Shown in pieces: positions 24,936 to 38,300 of a stretch of 64,000 nt of DNA. The position numbers and the translations under genes are program-made. The notes beneath the pieces were generated by a model. It saw nothing but the letters and a program-made list of their open reading frames with translations, was not told the DNA's origin and searched no databases. This stretch comes from Porphyra umbilicalis (taxonomy: Eukaryota; Rhodophyta; Bangiophyceae; Bangiales; Bangiaceae): positions 1-64,000 of the forward strand of contig KV918851.1 in the NCBI GenBank assembly GCA_002049455.2, read 5' to 3'. Every line of letters begins with the position of its first letter. The stretch's first letter is position 1.

Positions 24936-25430
24936 GAAGGCAGACCGCGGCGGCGCGGCGGCGGCCGACGGCGGCGCCGACGCGGCGGCGGCCGGTGACG
25001 CGCCTTGCCCCCACGCGGTGGCGGATGCCCCCTCCCCCGCTCCCGCGGCCGGCTGTTTGCCGGCCGACGCACTGCGGAACGCCTGGGACGGGTGGGCGGC
25101 GGCGGCAACGGCCAACCACCACGCCGCCGCGGGCGCCGCCGCCGCGGGTGCTGACGGCCCCGCCGCCGCCTCCCCCCCGCCGTCAAGGCGCTCGTCGCCT
25201 ACGTGCTCGCCGTCGGGGGGCAGGACGCGGTGTTCGCCGCCCACGCAGCGTTCTTGGCCTACCGCTACGGCGCGGGGGCGGCGCAGCTGGGGGGGGATCT
25301 CGACGTGAGCGCGCTGCTGCGGGGGCGCCGCGCCTACGCGGTGGCGCGGTCGGCGGCGGCTGGGGGGGGGGGGGGGACCCCCGCCGGGGGTTGCGGCCCG
25401 CTGACGCTGCGGGCCGCAGGGGGGGGGGGG
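22900..25430 (+). other. GC-rich block, possibly coding, unrecognised
   Basis: Plus-strand frames are open for over 2 kb, but the translation is Ala/Arg/Pro-rich. The only protein-like part is at the 3' end, about 25020-25370 (..PADALRNAWDGWAAAATANHH.., then AVKALVAYVLAVGGQDAVFAAHAAFLAYRYGAGAAQL), whose two halves lie in different frames separated by a C-run near 25180. It looks like a helical domain, but I do not recognise it. The block ends at the left terminus of the CACGCC transposon, which may have cut it off from sequence at 29591. Confidence 0.3.
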
Positions 25431-28400
25431 CACGCCCAGTTAAGGGCGGACATCAGGATTGAGACACGTTGCTGCATTGCAGCAGCCACGTTAGAATTTC
25501 CACAAGGTTGGATCGCATTTCTCGGGCATTCGAACCCCTTGCCACTGCTACGAACGTCCGTCTTGCTCCTGCCCCACCGTCTTCACCAACCCCCCCTGAT
25601 GCCAGAATTATCACTGCTGAGACCGCAGTGTGTGTTTCTTCCTGTTTCTTCTACGCCGGCGGACTTTCTGTCGCTTGCCCCCCTCCTACCATGTCGTCGT
25701 CGTCCGCCGCCGTCACCCCCTCTCCGCCGGGCGCGCAATGGTTCGTACATATGGCTCTGAACCAAGCGTGAACCAGAAGGTCTTTTTACCGTCGTTTATG
25801 CAATCTTATGGAGCTCCTCACGCTGATCAATGCTGCGTGGTTTGTTACGCGATTCTGACTCCTCCTTCGCTGTGCGTGCTGCCTCTGCAATTTCGTCATC
25901 TGTACCACACTCTGTCTCGCTTTGCACAGTGACTCGATATCCAACACCATTCACACTTTATTCCCCCAAGACCCCGCTTTCTACGTGTGCAGGACGTGCT
26001 GCAAACCCTACCTGCGCACCAACAAGCACTCGGACATGTGGCTGGCGCGCCTCGCCGCCGGGGACTTGGACGGGTCGGCACAAGGCGACTTCCTCAAGGC
26101 GACGTCTTCCCGCCGGTGCACCAAGACGGAGGAGCCATATCCCAACGGCGTGGCCAGCGGGTGGTGCCAGGGCTGCTACCTCGTACACCGGCCAGTGACA
26201 TCTAAGCCTCGATTGACCTGTGCATCCCTACTTTACGCGTCGGTCTCCACCAACAAGCCGCCGAAAGTTGCTCCGAGTCCAGGGGTATTGCACCTTCTGT
26301 GGCCTGGCGCTAAGGCGGCTGAGCAGGCGGGTCTGCTGGCACGCTTTCGCGAGAAAGTGTGCGAGGCGTGCAAGACGCTTGCACAGCGTCGCAAGTTTGC
26401 GTCACCGCAGCCAGCTGGCGCTGCGGACGCGGCTTCGCCGACAGTCGAGGCGGCGCCGCAAGCCTCTGCGCCGGCCGCGCCAGCCACGTTGACGGCGGAT
26501 CAGGGCGTCGGGGGCCCCGCAGCGGGCGTTGGGGTCAACGCGGTGGGCGATGTGGCCCCTGCAGAGGGCATCGAGGCGGCTGCCGAACCAGCCGCTGTGG
26601 TAGCGGATCTGGGCGTCGGGGCCCCTGCAGCGGGCGTCAGGGCCCTCGCGGTGGGCGAAGGTGCCCGCGTGGCGGGGGTTTGGGTCCCAGCGCAAGAGCA
26701 GGATTGTGGTTCGCCGCTAGCTGCAGGGGGAGCCGAGGACGCTGCTGGACCTCTGGTCGACATGGTACCCGCTGCATCTACAGACTCGAGTGCCGCCCAG
26801 GGAGTCGTGGTCGACCCGCCGGTGGCAGCCACGCCCTCGCCAGATGAGGCCATTGCGGCAGTGGCGCGGTCTTACGCTTTTTTGGACCCAGCGCAGCGGC
26901 ACGCGGTGAGCGGCATTGTGGACTTGCACCTCCTCACTGAGCGGCCAGACGAGTTGCGCATGTGCCTGGCCAATGGACGTGACTTGCTGTACCAACGCAC
27001 CACTGTGCCGCTCGGGGGCCCCGTCGGCAAGCGCCAGCGGAGGAGGCGCACCAACGAGGCGGAGGCTCTCATGGAGCGGCTCTACGAGACTGACGGGTCC
27101 TCGATGGAGCGTATGCTAACGGACGTAACCAGAAGGGCCCGGGAAACTGGTCTCTTCTCGGTGGTTCCTGCACGCGCTCTTAGCGCCATCCCTGCGCGGC
27201 TTCAGTCGCAGTTTGTTGTTTCGAACAACATCAGCTTTGAGAGCTTCCAACGCTTCCGGCGCCTGGTGGCCCCTGAGGTCGGGCTGGCCAGTCGTGAGGT
27301 CATGCGTGCGGATCTCGCGGCTGCACGTGCCGAGCCGCGCAACCAGGTGACTGCCACGCCGGTGGGTGCTACCCTGGTCAGCGTTCGGGCGGCGCTTCAA
27401 GCGGCGGTGGACGACCTAACCGCCAGGGACGAATTCATCGAACGCCCGGTTGCTGGTCGTCCCGGCGGGGAGGTTTTGGTCTACTTCGGGCTGGACAAGG
27501 GCGGAACCCAGAGCACGTGTAAGGCGGTGCTCTCGTGCGCCAACCAAGCTCATCCGTGCCGACGGGACAACACCGTACTTTTCGGCGTCTTTCCGTGCCA
27601 GAAAGATGACTACCTGACGATGTCTACAATGGCGGAGCTTTTCGCTGAAGACCTGGACGACCTGCGGACCAACGGTATATCCGTGCGGGGCGCTACAAGA
27701 TCAATGCGGCTCATCCTCACGGGCGATTATGCCTTCGAGACAACCTTTTTGGGCCACTCGGGGGCTTCCGGGTCCATGCCCTGTGTGTGGTGCTGCGCAC
27801 TTGCGCGCCCCACGGCTACACACGTGGCACTCATTGACATCTTCGGCACGCTCCAGGATGGAAGCCGGGCCGGCAAGGTGCCGCGGACCGCTGAACACGC
27901 TGCCGAAATGGCGCTGAAGTACGCCACCGGGGGCAACGCGACGCTTCCAACGCCGCTGAAGCTGACGAGCCACCGATCCATCACCAAGCGGCCGCTGATG
28001 GTTTGGGACCCGGCAGACATTGCTCCTATGCCGCTCCACATCACCCTAGGGGTCACGGGCTGGTTGATCTACTTGGGCGTGGAGGCGGTTGTGGCTGATC
28101 GAGGGCCCGCAGAAGCGGCTGCTTACGCGGCGGCTATCGCGGGGACGCTTCGTGAAGACGTGGGGGTGTCACCGGCACCCTTTTGGGGAGGCTCCTTCGC
28201 CGGGAAGCAGTGCCACAAGATTGGGGCGCGTCTGTCGGCGTTGTGCGACCGATTGGACGCCTTCCTCTCTCCTGCAAGGGCCGCCGCCTATCACCGAGCG
28301 TGCCGCCTGTGGGCCGACTTGATGCCCGTTCTCAATCGGGCGTCGCCCATTGATGCCTCCGAGCGGACCGAGTTTCGTCAGCGTGCAGCAGCGTTTGTTG

Positions 28401-29590
28401 ACGGACTTCTTGCGGATTTTGAATGGGTTTCGATCACTCCCAAGCTCCACGCCCTGGCGTGCCATGCGGCCGACTTCCTGGACGAGTTCGGCTCGCTGGG
28501 CCTGTTTGCGGAACAAGGCCTGGAGGCGTGGCATGGCTATGTCAACCAAAACGCCGCGGTTTTCGCTGCACCTACCTTCCTGAGCAGCTGTGTGCGGCTC
28601 GTGGAGCGGGCGGCGATTGGTCGGGCGCCTGGCTCGGAGGCGTTCAACCGCGGCAAGCGTCGGGCCACTGCCAGCCCTGGAGCCCGGAGCGCCAAGCGCG
28701 CTTGTGACCTGCGCACCAACCGAGGCCGCGAGGCGGCAGGTGTGAGCAGCGAGCAGTCGGCGGCTTGCGAGGCCCGTGCCGCGGAGGACGGCGATAAGTG
28801 GGCTACAAATATGCACGCCGTGGCTGTCCTTAAGATTGCTACATACAACAAGAAGTCCCCACAGGTGTCAACTTCTGGACCACCCCCGTCGGAGGACACT
28901 GAGAACGACGCCCTCCTGGCCGAGGCCCAAGCCATGTGCGTGGCAGCTTTGTTCGACAACTGGCATTGATGTATCGTTTTCTTTTGTGTGGTGGGGTACG
29001 GCGTGATGTAGGCAGATACAATTGTTGCTTTTTTTCTGACAGGGCGAGGGAATATCAGGGGGAGAAAAAGCTGTCTCTGCGGTACACAGTGCGCCCCAGT
29101 GAGCCCGCCCACTCCTGGTCAGGTAATTGCCACGGGCACCGGGGAGCGCATGGGTTGTGATCAGACACTCGTATTCTGCCGCGGCTACTTGTTTTGCCAC
29201 ACAGGCCGCATGTTGGGCACTATGCCCCTCGCCGACTTGTTCCCGGACAAGAACATGTGGTGATGCGGTGAGTCACCGCCTTCGTACTCGCTCGACCGCC
29301 AGCGCGAAGTCGTCTCGGGCATGTGACTGGCTGCATCGGCCGACTTTCTTTGTCTGAATGAGGCGGACGGTGCAAGAGACCGCGAAAATTGGGGCTCCCA
29401 CAAGATGCGATATGGCCACCTCAGGTGGGATGCTGAGACACGAGAGCTAAATGTTAGACACGACGAACAATACGCATGACACGTACTCCAAACCAGTGCA
29501 ACACGTTGGAAACTGCTTACATGAGCCTATGTAGCCAATAGATGAGCCGGAATCCGGATGTCCGCATCTGACCCGTCTTAACTGGGCGTG
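25431..29590 (+). mobile_element. DNA transposon A, CACGCC termini, tentatively CMC/Chapaev-like, 4160 bp
   Basis: The left end CACGCCCAGTTAAG (25431-25444) is repeated exactly in inverted orientation at 29577-29590. Flanking G-runs allow a 4-bp GGGG target duplication; the related element B shows ACCC, which supports 4 bp. Inside is one spliced gene for a 1057-residue protein on the plus strand. CAC termini with 4-bp duplications are known for Chapaev, part of the CACTA-Mirage-Chapaev group, and the protein has a CACTA-like G..SG....PC..C segment. Placement is inference. Intact termini and an uninterrupted reading frame suggest a fairly young copy. Confidence 0.8.
25738..28969 (+). CDS. transposase-like protein of element A, 1057 aa, one intron
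   Basis: The proposed gene has exon 1 at 25738-25871 (ATG start), a 58-bp intron 25872-25929 (GTGCGT..CACAG) and exon 2 at 25930-28969. Joining them keeps the frame and completes a Cys-rich N-terminus: CCVVC from exon 1, then CRTCC and a later CQGC. A low-complexity Ala/Gly/Val-rich linker follows (about residues 200-330). The conserved core, shared with element B, contains YFGLDKGG, MRLILTGDY, SGSMPCVWC, WGGSFAGKQCHKIG and GLFAEQGLEAWH. The Asp of LDKGG, the Asp of LTGD and a Glu of EQGLE are in the order of a DDE/RNase H catalytic triad with a CxxC after the second Asp; this is inference. The C-terminus is Arg/Lys-rich and possibly nuclear. I do not know a named family for it. Confidence 0.7.
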
Positions 29591-31539
29591 GGGGAGGGGG
29601 GGGCGGCCGCTACCGCGGCCGCGGCAGCAGCGGCGTTGCGTGATCGACAATGTCATTTGACTAATTTGGTTGGTCGCATGTCCGTCATTGATTGGCACTA
29701 AATTGGATTAACACATCTGCATCCGCCAAATAGTACTGAAACATATGCTCAAAATCAGTGGTAAATAATTTGCGCAGATTATGCCAGAAACCGGCACGGC
29801 CGGATGCTGATCCGCCGCTGAAGTGCTCCCGTGGTGCTACCGTCTGCGACACATTTAGCCTGCCTGTGCGACTCTCTGGCGACACTCTGTTATATTGTGT
29901 CGCCATTGTGTCGCCCATAAGGAACCAAAGAGTCACCTTGCGCACGACCGCCGACGTTTGTCCCTCGCCTACAGCCGTCACCCCCCCCTTCCTTTGCATG
30001 CGATATCCTCGAGCGTCCCGCTGTTCCCCCCCCCGAGCCGCTGTCCGACCCCGCCGTCTTCGTCTTGCCTCATTCTGCCCAAGCACCGCCGTTCTGGTCT
30101 TCGAGCTACCGCACCTTGCCCCCTTCCTCTCCCCCCCCCCTCTTCATTACCCCCCTCCCCCTTCCCTCCTCACGCCCTCATGCCCCCCCTTCATTGCTTT
30201 TGCTCACTGTTTCTCTTGTGTTCCACTCAGATGGCCAGGGGAGCCAACAACCATCAGTCACCCGGCGGCTCCCGCCTGTCGCAGCCGGCCCCCGCGGCAC
30301 CCGCCGCCGTCACCCTTATCGCCGTTGGGGCTCTTTACCAATTCACATGCCTTTTCAGATACGTTCTGCGCCCTCTTCTAGTGCTATCGCCCGCTAGGCG
30401 GGCACCAACCTGGGGGGCGGACGACAGCCGCCTCCAGGCCCGACGGCTGTCATTGCCACCGTGTCATCTGGACTGGCTACCTATAGAGGTGATGAGTATG
30501 GGTAGTCATCTAATGGAAGAAATTGATATTATAGCACAAACTCCCTCCAGACTGCGCCAGTACATTACGTGCTCCTGAACCGTGGCTGCAGAGTGTTTGC
30601 CAGTGCTTGACAAGTGACATAGACTCGAACACTTCGCGGTCTGGAGGCTGGAAACCGTGGTTGGAGAATAGTCGAGTGCGGGGTCTGTGAGAGACTCGAA
30701 CGCGAACTGGTTTTCTCACCCTCCGGTCGTTCATCAACGTGTTCGGTCGTCGTGGGACACGTGTTCGACCCATGTCATTTCGACGTCCAGCCAATGAGCG
30801 GACGTCCAGGATGGTCCTTGTTCAGAATAGGGCGTATTTTGCCTTCGAATAGAACATGCGCCCTCTATTATGTCACCCGGACTATCGGACCGAGATGTAG
30901 TTATCTAAATTCATTGTAGTGAATCTTGTTCCTTAGGGCACCGTTCCATTGACGAGAGCGTGGATCGTGGACCAATAAGCGAATATAGACACGTTGCACG
31001 AATAACAGAGACACGTTTGGTTAGTCCATCATTGCTAGGTTTGCTCTTAAACGGGGTGGGACCGAACCACAAACCCAGTTCGTCCTGTGGAAAGGCGTTG
31101 TGGGGTGTTCCCACATTGCGGGGTTGTGGTCCACATTGTGAGTTGATACCACAAAAGTCTTTTGAAATGCCTGTGGGCAGAGCCAAGGCAGGCAAGCGAG
31201 AGATATCTCCGAAATGGGAACTCTCTGACAGCCGTGAACAGGCCAATGGAAGAGCAGGTGTACGTGACTAGCAGGCCAATGAAAGCTCTCCTCGAGGTTA
31301 AAGGGTTCAATCCTCCATGTTGGAGACATCCTCCTTGAAGTGGGGGGGCGGCATGGAGGGGGGGGGGTACCCAGACGATACTGCTTACTTCGGGAGATTT
31401 TCCCGAGGCCCTGGCCGTGTACATTGTGTACGCCCCAAATGGTTACAGCTTTCGCGTCTCTCGCCGGACCCGCAATGTGGCTACGGCGCAACGCTGAGTG
31501 AAGCGCACTTGGGGCCGTGGGCGAGGGCGGGGCGGGGGA
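29591..31539. other. no recognisable gene
   Basis: Between the two CACGCC transposons. A frame at 30231-30578 begins with an ATG directly after an acceptor-like TTCCACTCAG, preceded by a long pyrimidine-rich tract, but its 115-residue translation matches nothing I know. I see no other feature. Confidence 0.4.
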
Positions 31540-31660
31540 GCGCCCGCACCCCGCGCCTCTTTGACCGCGCCCGCACCCCGCGCCTCTTTGACCGCGCCCG
31601 CACCCCGCGCCTCTTTGACCGCGCCCGCACCCCGCGCTTCTTTGACCGCGCCCGCACCCC
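31540..31660. repeat. 27-bp minisatellite, 4.5 units, split by element B
   Basis: Four full 27-bp units (each with CCGCGCCTCTTTGACC or the variant with CTTCTTT) start at 31540, 31567, 31594 and 31621, followed by 13 bp of a fifth. The array continues with ACCCCGCGCTTCTTTGACC at 34914, on the other side of element B, so the transposon landed inside it. Confidence 0.95.
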
Positions 31661-34600
31661 ACGCCTTGTTAAGACCCCCGTTCTCCGGACTTCTGGGTTG
31701 ATTGGTCGATATTGCTGCAAGCACACAAATGAAGATATGTCATTGAATGAACGAGTGCATGCAAGGTTCTTTTTGAAAGGCGTCACAATCTCAGCAAAAG
31801 AGTGCTTCATTGCCACGTTCGAGGCGGTCATCCAATCAGCTTTTGTTCTCACGGCAAACAACCATTCGATCCTTGTACTTCTTAGCGTCCCTCTGGCGTC
31901 GGCCGCTCAGATCTTCGGTCGGCTCAAAGCTGTTCTCTGATTTGACTTCGGCTGGGGCACAAGCACCAGATGCCCAAGTCACCTGTCCGTCGTATCACGA
32001 CCAAGTCGATTGCCAACCCCCCCCCCCGACGCCCGCGCCCACTGCAAACCACGGAGCACTTCATTCGGATATACAGTACGCTCACCACCCGTCACGCACC
32101 CATCTCCCCCCCCAGCAGAATCGAGCAGGCCGTCTTTGCCTGCGCGTAGGCGTCAATCCAATGGTCGTCGTCTGACCCTCCGTCCGCGGCTGGCATGGGT
32201 AACTCGGACAGTTCCCCACCAACCCGCCGACGATAGGCGTCAACACGCCTGACCGCCTCGCCCAAACTGTCAGACGCCCACTTGGCGCAGTTCTCGGCTG
32301 CTTTGACGCACAGGCATCAGATTCTTGGCGCGGGCGCCCCGCCATGGCCCGCCCGGCGACATTCCGCTTGTCATCCGGTCGTGTGGCCTTGCGCGCCCCA
32401 GGACCTGCCCGAGCGGGCATGCGCCGCACCCCGCGGTTCTGGTCCTCCTCACCGGGTGCGTTTCAGATGGATGACCGCCGCACGTACGCCAAGCAGCTGG
32501 CCAGGAATGTGTCCTCGGTGTACAGCGCAGCATTTTGGTTAAAATGCGCATGCCACGATTCCAGGCCTTGCTCACTGTATCGGCCGAGGCTCCCAAACAG
32601 CTCCAAAAAGGCGGGAGCATGGCAGCACAGCACATGGAGCTTGGGAGTGACAGATGACCAAGGGAACGCACCTGTCATCCCGTCCACGAATCGGGCGGTG
32701 TCGCGCCGAAACGCCGCAACTTCGTTGGTCGACGCCGCACTTGTCCGGTTCAAGACAGGGAGCACCGCCTGCCACGCGTCGCACGCCGCGCTGTACCTTG
32801 TCGAGGCGGCCGCCGGTGCGTACTTCGAGAGCAGCGAGCTGACGAGTCCCAATCGCTCCCCAATCTTATGGCAGGCCCGCCCCTCGAAGGAGCCACCCCA
32901 ATACGGGGCCGGCTGTACACCAATGCCGTCCCGCAGTAGATGAGCAAGGTTTTGTGCGTACACGTGCGCCAATGGGGGCCCGTTGTAGAAATACACTGCT
33001 TCAATGCCCAGCCGGAGGACGTACAGCGTTATCCCTAACGTTAGGTGCAGAGGGGCTGGGGCGATGTGCGTGGGGTCGATGAGAAGTAACGGCCGGTTTA
33101 CAATGGACAAGTGGTCTTCCACTGACAGTGGGCTCTCCCGCCGTGCATTTCCTGTCTCCGCAACTCTTGTGGACGCCCGCTCATACTCCTCCAGTGTGCG
33201 TAACGTACCGCCCGCCTGGCTGCCCGCCTGCATATCGCCCCACCGGCCCACACGCGCCCCGTTCGACTTGGTCCGCCGGAGGACAACAGAACACCACACG
33301 CAGGGGTGAGTGGAGGAAGGGCCCCCATGCCCCACCCATGTCGAGATGAAGCGCAGGTCACCGGTCAGGATCAGCCGCACAGCGCGTCGCGTGCCATGCA
33401 CAAAGAGGCCCCCTTGTCGGAGTCCGTCCAAGTCTGGAACGGACACGGATGCAATTGCCGCCAGCGAATCATGGTCATCTTTCGCCGTTGGGAAGACACC
33501 GTACAGAATCGTGTTACCGCGGCTCGATGGGTGCTCTTGATTACAGCTGGTTATAACGGCTTTACATGTACTGCGTAAACCGCCCTTGTCCAAACCAAAG
33601 CAAATCTGCACGTCCAACACGCCGGGAGGAGGTAGAGCGGCCGGGCTGTCCTGCCCAGAAAACGATGTGGTGGCCTGAATCTCCCGCCCGTCCGCTCCGC
33701 GCACAAGCCGTTCCAGGAACTGCTTCTTGGACACGGCATGGTCAAACGTCGCTTGTAGAGCAGCACACGGGCTCAACAGGTAGGCGCCACCGCCATTCGT
33801 GCCCGCGACGTGGGGCTCCTCAGCTTCCGCGATGGCTCGGTCTGCACGTAGACGCTCTCGGCTCGCCAGACCAGCGGCTGGCCCCAAGAGCAGACGCAGC
33901 TTCTGGAAGAGCGCCCCGCTGACGTTGTTGTCAATAATAAATTGCGTCTGAAGGCGGACCGGGAGCGCGCTCAGTGGCGCTGTAGGTGCCACTGCGACGC
34001 CTCCACAGTGCATAGCGCGGCGACAGATGTCGTCCATCGCTGCTGTAATCAGCTCGGGCTCCAAGCCTAAAATCCGCGCCACGGCTGCTGAGGCATAGCC
34101 AATGCGCCGCCGCATCTGACGCGCCGCCATGACCGGCTTGCGAGGCTCGAACGTGATTTCATAGTTCCGGATGCGCCCATTCTTGAACTTGACTTGGATC
34201 TTATCAGGGCGGGTGGCAGCCAGGTGGCCGTTCCAAAACGCGGCTCTGTCGCTTGGCGACGGGGGCACGTCCACACCTGTTGGGCTGAAGACTTGGAGCC
34301 CGTCGCTTGTTGGGGGTGGGGTGGGCGGACAATCCGTCGGGGATACGGACAGGAGGGCAGGTGGTGCAGCCGACGCGGACGCTGGTTGTGCGGGGTGGGG
34401 AGTAGGCGTAGCTGCACTGAGGTAACAGAAAAAAGAAACGAAACAAGAAACAAAACAGCGTTGGTTGGTGGATGGGGTGGCAAGGTCTGTGTCAGCAGCT
34501 GTAGCAGTCGGGGTGATATTCACAGACGCGCCTCTGCAGTATCTCGCTGCATGACGATACAACAGTACAGAAAAGCGGGGACCTCAAAGAGCATGCTAGC

Positions 34601-34913
34601 AACCGGGAGAATATTTACCATGTAGGACCATCGCATATGTTTCTCGGCTCCGGAATAAGGGCCATAGTGGTTGTGTCCTGGAGAGCAGGCGGCGAGTGGG
34701 GTGATGGGGTCGATGAATGTACGGATGGGGCCGTTTGCACATGAGCGGCGGTCGAGACGCGGCTGGCGGGGTCTGTGGCCAGTGGACTCGATCGACGGAC
34801 TGCGCTTCTTTGAAACACAGGTGGATCTCTGCGAAATGGTTTCAGAAGAGTCCACGCAGTTTCACGTGGCACTGTAATGACCAGACCCAGAAGACCGCCC
34901 TTAACTAGGCGTG
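31660..34913 (-). mobile_element. DNA transposon B, relative of element A, 3254 bp
   Basis: The left end CACGCCTTGTTAAG (31660-31673) and right end CTTAACTAGGCGTG (34900-34913) are inverted repeats with one mismatch, and both resemble the termini of element A. The target duplication is ACCC (31656-31659 and 34914-34917). It inserted into a 27-bp minisatellite, whose sequence resumes without loss on the right. It carries one minus-strand reading frame related to that of element A. The right end lies about 400 bp upstream of the urea carboxylase start. Confidence 0.85.
32463..34416 (-). CDS. transposase-like protein of element B, shortened
   Basis: Read from a likely 3' splice site (CTGTTACCTCAG, exon start at 34416) to a stop at 32463, about 650 residues. 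The core matches element A along its length: CFGLDKGG, VRLILTGDL, THPCVWC, WGGSFEGRACHKIG, TPKLHVLCCHAPAF and YSEQGLESWH. All candidate catalytic residues named for A are present. Compared with A it lacks the N-terminal Cys-rich region and most of the linker, and it ends about 115 residues earlier, just after the ..ASCLAYVRRSS segment. A first exon was not found with confidence. It may be a partly deleted copy or a variant of the family that does without those parts. Confidence 0.65.
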
Positions 34914-35319
34914 ACCCCGCGCTTCTTTGACCGCGCCCGCCGCGGGGCCCCGCCGCAGCGCTCGCAGAGCGGCCGACCGCGCCGTGCTCCCGCCGCCCGC
35001 CGCTGGACGTCGCTGGACGTCGCCGCCGGCCTCCCGCCTCGCATCGGCAGCGGCAACGTATGGGCACCGGCCGGTGCCCTTTGGTCGGCGCCCGCCCGGG
35101 CGCGGTGCCGCGCGCTGCGAGCCCCTCGGTCGTGCCGGCAGCGGACGCACGCCCGTCCGCCTCTTCCCGGCGGGCGCCCGTCGCGCTTGACTCTGCCCGT
35201 CCTTTGGGGGGGTTCCCCCCTTGCTGTTTTCTTTCGCCGCCTCTGTCTCGACCTCCCGTTCGCCGCCGCCCCCCCCGCACGACACGCCCCGCCGCCTGCC
35301 GCTCGCTGACCAAGAGACG
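34914..35319. promoter_or_regulatory. presumed promoter/5' region of the urea carboxylase gene
   Basis: GC-rich DNA between element B and the first ATG of the urea carboxylase. It starts with the remaining minisatellite piece. I see no clear TATA box or other motif; the assignment rests on position alone. Confidence 0.3.
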
Positions 35320-38300
35320 ATGCCCCCCCCCCCCATGATATCGCCGTCGACCCCCCCCCCCCCCCCCCCCCCACCCCCTGGGGCCCGATCCTCGTTGCCA
35401 ACCGCGGCGAAATCGCCGTCCGCATCATCACCGCGGCGCACACGCTCGGCCTCCCCGCCCTTGCCGTCTACGTCGCCGCCGACGCCGACTCGGGCCACGT
35501 CACCGCCGCCGACACGGCCGTGTGTCTCGGCGACGACGCTGGCGCCTACACGGACGTGGCCGCGCTCGTTGCGGCGGGCACCTCGGCGGGCGCCGTCGCC
35601 GTGCACCCCGGCTATGGCTTTGTCGCCGAAGACGCGGGCGCGGCGGACGCGTTTGAGGCGGCGGGCATCGCGTGGGTCGGCCCCACCCCGTCGACAATCC
35701 GCGTGTTTGGGTCCAAGCACGGGGCACGCGCCGAGGCGGTCGCCGCGGGCGTCCCCGTCCTCCCCGCGTCGGGGTTGGTGGCCGACGCGGCGGCCGCCGC
35801 CGACGCGGCGGCCGCCGCCGACGCGGCCGACGCCCTCGGCTACCCCGTGTTGTTAAAGGCGACGGCAGGCGGCGGGGGGATGGGCCAATCCCCCGCCGCC
35901 TCGCGCGCGGGCGTCGCCGCCGCCTTTGCGTCGGCAGCCTCGGCGGGCGCGTCGCTCTTTGGCGACGGGCGGCTGTATGTGGAGAAGCTCGTCGGCGCGG
36001 CGCGCCACGTGGAGGTGCAGGTGTTTGGCGACGGCGCGGGGGCGTCGTTGCCCTCGGTGACCGGGACTTTTCGGTGCAGCGGCGGCGGCAAAAAGCGGTG
36101 AAGGAGGCCCCCGCGCCGGCGCTGTCGGCCGCCACGCGGGCGCGCATGGCCGCCGCCGCCGTCGCCTTGGCGGCGCGCGGCGCCTACCGGTCGGCGGGGA
36201 CGGTCGAGTTTTTGGTCAACGCCGCGTCGTCGGCCTTTTACTTTCTCGAAGTCAACACGCGCATCCAAGTCGAGGCGGGCGTCACCGAAGCGGTGACGGG
36301 CGTCGACTTGGTCGCGGGCATGCTGCGGCTCGCGCGGGGGGACCCCGCGTCCGACTGGTTCCCGGCGCTCGCGTCCGCGGCGGTCGCCGACGGCGCCGAC
36401 CCGCCGACCGCCGACGGCCCCGTCACGACCGTGCCGACCGCCGGCGCAGCGGTCGAGGCGCGGGTGTATGCGGAATCCCCCCTCCACGGCTACCGCCCGT
36501 CGCCGGGCACGCTGACGGCCATGGTGTGGCCGCCGCCGTCGCCGACGCTCCGCGTCGACACGTGGGCGTCGACCGGCTGCACCGTGTCGGGCGCCTTCGA
36601 TCCGCTCCTCGGCAAGCTCGTCGCGTCGGGGCCGGCGCGGGCGGCGGCGCTCGCCACCCTCGCCGACACCCTGTCGGCGACGGTCGTGCGGGGGGTGGCG
36701 TCCAACCTCGAACTGCTCTCGGCGGTCGTTGCGAACGAGGCGTTTGCGGCGGGGGAGTACACGACCGCCCTCCTCGACGGCGTCACGCCGAAGGCGTGCG
36801 CGGTGGAGGTGCTCGCGCCGGGCGTGCAGTCGTCCCTCCAAGACCACCCGGGGCGCGTCGGCCTGTGGCGCGTCGGCGTGTCGCCGTCGGGGGCGCTCGA
36901 CGCGCACGCCATGGTCGCCGCCAATGGGCTCCTCGGCAACGAGCCGGGGGCGGTGGCGATGGAGATGACCGTGCGGGGGCCGACGCTCAAGGTCCACACC
37001 CAGACGACGGTCGTGCTGTCGGGCGCGCGGCTGACCGCGTCGCTCGACGTCGGGCCGCCGCTGCCGTGGTGGACGCCCATCCCCGTGCCGGCGGGGGCGG
37101 CGGCGGCCGACGCGGCGGCGGCGGCCGCCGCCGCCGTCGTGTGGGACGACGACGGGGAGGGGGCAGACGCGTCGACCGCCAGGGACGGGGGGGTGGCCGT
37201 GTCCGGCGCGACCGCCCCCGCCATTGGCGCGGCCGTCACGTGTCTTAACCCGGCGGCCGTTGGGGCGACGCCCCTTGGGGGCGCCCCCCCCCCCGGCTGC
37301 GGCGGCTCGCGCCACGAGGACGACGGTGGGGACGTGGAGGGCGGCGGCATGGTCGCTTACCTCGCCGTCCGCGGCGGCTTTGACGCCCCCCCCTACCTCG
37401 GGTCGGCGTCGACGTTTCCCATTGGGCACTTTGGGGGCCACGCGGGCACCTTTCTCGCTGCCGGCGACCTGCTGCCGCTCCGCCCAGGCGCTGCCGCGTC
37501 GCCGACCCCATGGGGCACCACCCCCCTCCCCCGCCCGCTGCGGCCGACGTATGCGCCCGCGTCGTGGCGGGTGGCGGTGCTCGTCGGCCCCCACGGGTCG
37601 CCCGACATTTTCACGCCCGCCGCGCTCGCCGCGCTCTTCACGTCAGACTATACGGTGCAGCACGCGACCAACTGGCTCGGCGTGCGGCTGACGGGGCCGA
37701 CGCCCGACTGGGCGCGGCCGTCGGGCGGCGACGCGGGCCTCCACCCGTCCAACATGCACGACTACCCGTGCGCCGTCGGCGCCGTCAACTACAGCGGCAA
37801 CACCCCGATCGTGCTCATGGCCGACGGGCCGAGCTTGGGCGGCTTTGTGTGTCCGCTCACCGTGGCGGGGGCGGACTTGTGGAAGGTGGCCGCCGCGCGG
37901 CCGGGGGACACCCTCCGGTGGGTGCCCGTGAGCGCGGGGGCGGCGGCGGCGGCCGCCGCCGCGCAGCGGCGCACGTGGACCGCCATTCGGGCGGGGCTCG
38001 CCGCCGTTGCCGCGCTCGGCGGCCCCCACACGGCGGCGGCGACGGCAGACGGCGGCGGCGGCGGCGGCTGGTGGGACCCCGACTGGGTGGAAGCCGCCGA
38101 GCCGTCGACGGGCCCCGCGGTGCTTGCGACGCTCACCACGGCAACGGCGACGGCCGGGGAGGTGGCCATCACCCTCCGGTCCTCGGGCGACACGCACGTG
38201 GTCGTCGAAGGTGGGGCGTGTGAGCTCGACCTCCTCTACCGCTTCCTCGTCCACGAGTTGGCGGCCGCCCTCGACGGCGGCGACGGCATTGGCGAGCTGT